A stretch of DNA of 64,000 nt from Emticicia aquatilis (GTDB lineage Bacteria; Bacteroidota; Bacteroidia; Cytophagales; Spirosomataceae), in the NCBI RefSeq assembly GCF_014644295.1, contig NZ_BMKK01000016.1, positions 56,048 through 120,047 of the forward strand, written 5' to 3'. Under the pieces are notes generated by a model that made no database searches, was not told where the DNA came from, and worked only from the letters and a program-made list of their open reading frames with translations. Each line of letters starts with the position of its first letter. Position 1 is the stretch's first letter. A program made the position numbers and the translations under genes. Below are positions 63,195 to 64,000 of the stretch, one piece after another.

Positions 63195-63797
63195 TTATTG
63201 ATTCAAAATATATTTCAGATAAAGCTGTATTTCTGAGATTCTGAACTGCATGATAGCCTTGAATTGTTCGTCATCAGCTTTTGTAATTTCTTTAATCACT
63301 GGCCTTGCAATAAAAGGAAAGGCACACATACTCATGACTGAAATAATTAATTGTGCTGGATTTACCTCACGAACTTTTCCAACCGAAAAATCTTTGAAAT
63401 ACAATTCAGCAAACTTCTGGATAAGTCCAATGGGTAGTTTTTTTATAAAATCCTGTCTATCAGCTCGATTGATGGTGGACATCACAAACATCGGTATGTA
63501 AGGATTATCATTCAAAAGGGTAATATATTTCTCAATAAAAGCACAAGTAGTTTCATAAAAAGATAGATTTTGATTAAACATTTCTTCCATTTTTGGAAAC
63601 ATCACACTGATTTTCTTCTCGAAAATGTATTCAAAAAGATTGTCTTTTGAGCGGAAATAATAATGTAATAGAGCCTTGTTTATTCCTGCCAAATCAGCAA
63701 TGTCTTGCATTCTGGCATCGCCATAGCCATCACGCAGAAATATCTGTTCGGCTGCTTCTAAAATCTTTTCTTCGGTTTGGCTATTTTGCTGTTTCAT
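63195..63797 (-). CDS. TetR-family regulator of the efflux operon
   Basis: 200 aa from the ATG at 63797; a TTG-initiated start at 63809 would overlap the operator-like repeats. The N-terminal HTH is clear: EKILEAAEQIFLRDGYGDARMQDIADLAGINKALLHYYFRSKDNLF (about residues 9-54). The ligand-binding half is helical. It is the first gene of the TolC-HlyD-ABC operon on the same strand and probably represses it. The inducer is unknown. Confidence 0.94.
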   Translation of the reverse strand: MKQQNSQTEEKILEAAEQIFLRDGYGDARMQDIADLAGINKALLHYYFRSKDNLFEYIFEKKISVMFPKMEEMFNQNLSFYETTCAFIEKYITLLNDNPYIPMFVMSTINRADRQDFIKKLPIGLIQKFAELYFKDFSVGKVREVNPAQLIISVMSMCAFPFIARPVIKEITKADDEQFKAIMQFRISEIQLYLKYILNQ

Positions 63798-63801
63798 TTG
63801 A

Positions 63802-63829
63802 TTAACCAATTAGTTTAACCATTTAGTTA
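63802..63829. promoter_or_regulatory. Candidate TetR operator (two 15-bp direct repeats)
   Basis: TTAACCAATTAGTTT (63802-63816) and TTAACCATTTAGTTA (63815-63829) are two 15-bp copies with a 13-bp period, just upstream of the TetR start codon. TTAAC...GTTAA symmetry is present in the second copy. It is well placed for autoregulation of the efflux operon. Confidence 0.6.
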
Positions 63830-64000
63830 AATTTAATACAAATTAATACAAACATAGGCAGAGTAGCTATTACCTACAATTTTATTATTCAAAGAAGTCA
63901 GTAAAAAAATATGAAGCGGAAGAAATAAGGTATAAGGTAGTCCTAAAAATGTAATGCTTTCATTTCAAGGTTATAATTGCAAATAAAGTATTTGATTGCT

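Overview
The window reads as a chromosomal segment from an AT-rich Bacteroidota, most likely a Cytophagales/Spirosomaceae-type bacterium (Emticicia, Arcicella or Runella-like; this is inference). The support is a SusC-type TonB-linked receptor, an outer-membrane beta-barrel family with a CarboxypepD-like N-domain, a type IX secretion sorting domain, a PorE-like OmpA protein, the lipoprotein form of TamA (TamL), bacillithiol synthesis (BshB1), one TTG-N20-TAnnTTTG promoter, and a general lack of Shine-Dalgarno sequences. It is mostly housekeeping and envelope genes. I see no prophage, transposase, CRISPR array or rRNA.

Layout. 1-2036: the end of a polysaccharide-utilisation cluster, with a partial SusC receptor and a GH88 unsaturated glucuronyl hydrolase, facing a LacI-type regulator across an operator-like repeat array. 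3088-4669: two of the three 5-oxoprolinase genes (pxpC, pxpA); pxpB is absent and pxpC looks damaged by a palindromic element. 4673-6791: sterol-desaturase-family hydroxylase and UMF1/Atg22-type MFS carrier. 6932-10342: tRNA-Val, two glycosyltransferases and a GDP-mannose 3,5-epimerase homologue, a plausible surface-glycan locus. 10575-19854: bshB1, M23/LysM hydrolase, trxB, PorE-like protein, hemJ, M28 peptidase, DUF255 protein. 20041-31115: secreted proteins (an unknown AT-rich one, a T9SS-sorted one and a 1472-aa multidomain one) with NUDIX, CNNM/CorC and pyrE between them. 31505-41898: FucP-like transporter, patatin, a four-gene signalling cluster (120-aa protein, 7-TM protein, histidine kinase, NarL-type regulator), Crp/desaturase pair, orphan ParA, FMN reductase, FGGY kinase. 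42067-56700: beta-barrel protein, serine hydrolase, a 1930-aa surface protein with 246-bp tandem repeats, TrmH methyltransferase, TamL and two small proteins. 56703-63797: a complete TetR-TolC-HlyD-ATPase-ATPase-permease-permease efflux operon.

The genes fall into a few themes: glycan capture and remodelling, export and anchoring of large adhesin-like proteins, envelope lipid modification, and drug or toxic-compound efflux. I do not see a clearly new defence or mobile system. The most promising unexplained features are a roughly 290-residue C-terminal module shared by the two giant secreted proteins (neither has an obvious canonical T9SS tail), a 7-TM protein overlapping a histidine kinase, and several families of short palindromic or dispersed repeats, some touching start or stop codons. 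Strong bidirectional hairpin terminators separate many convergent genes.
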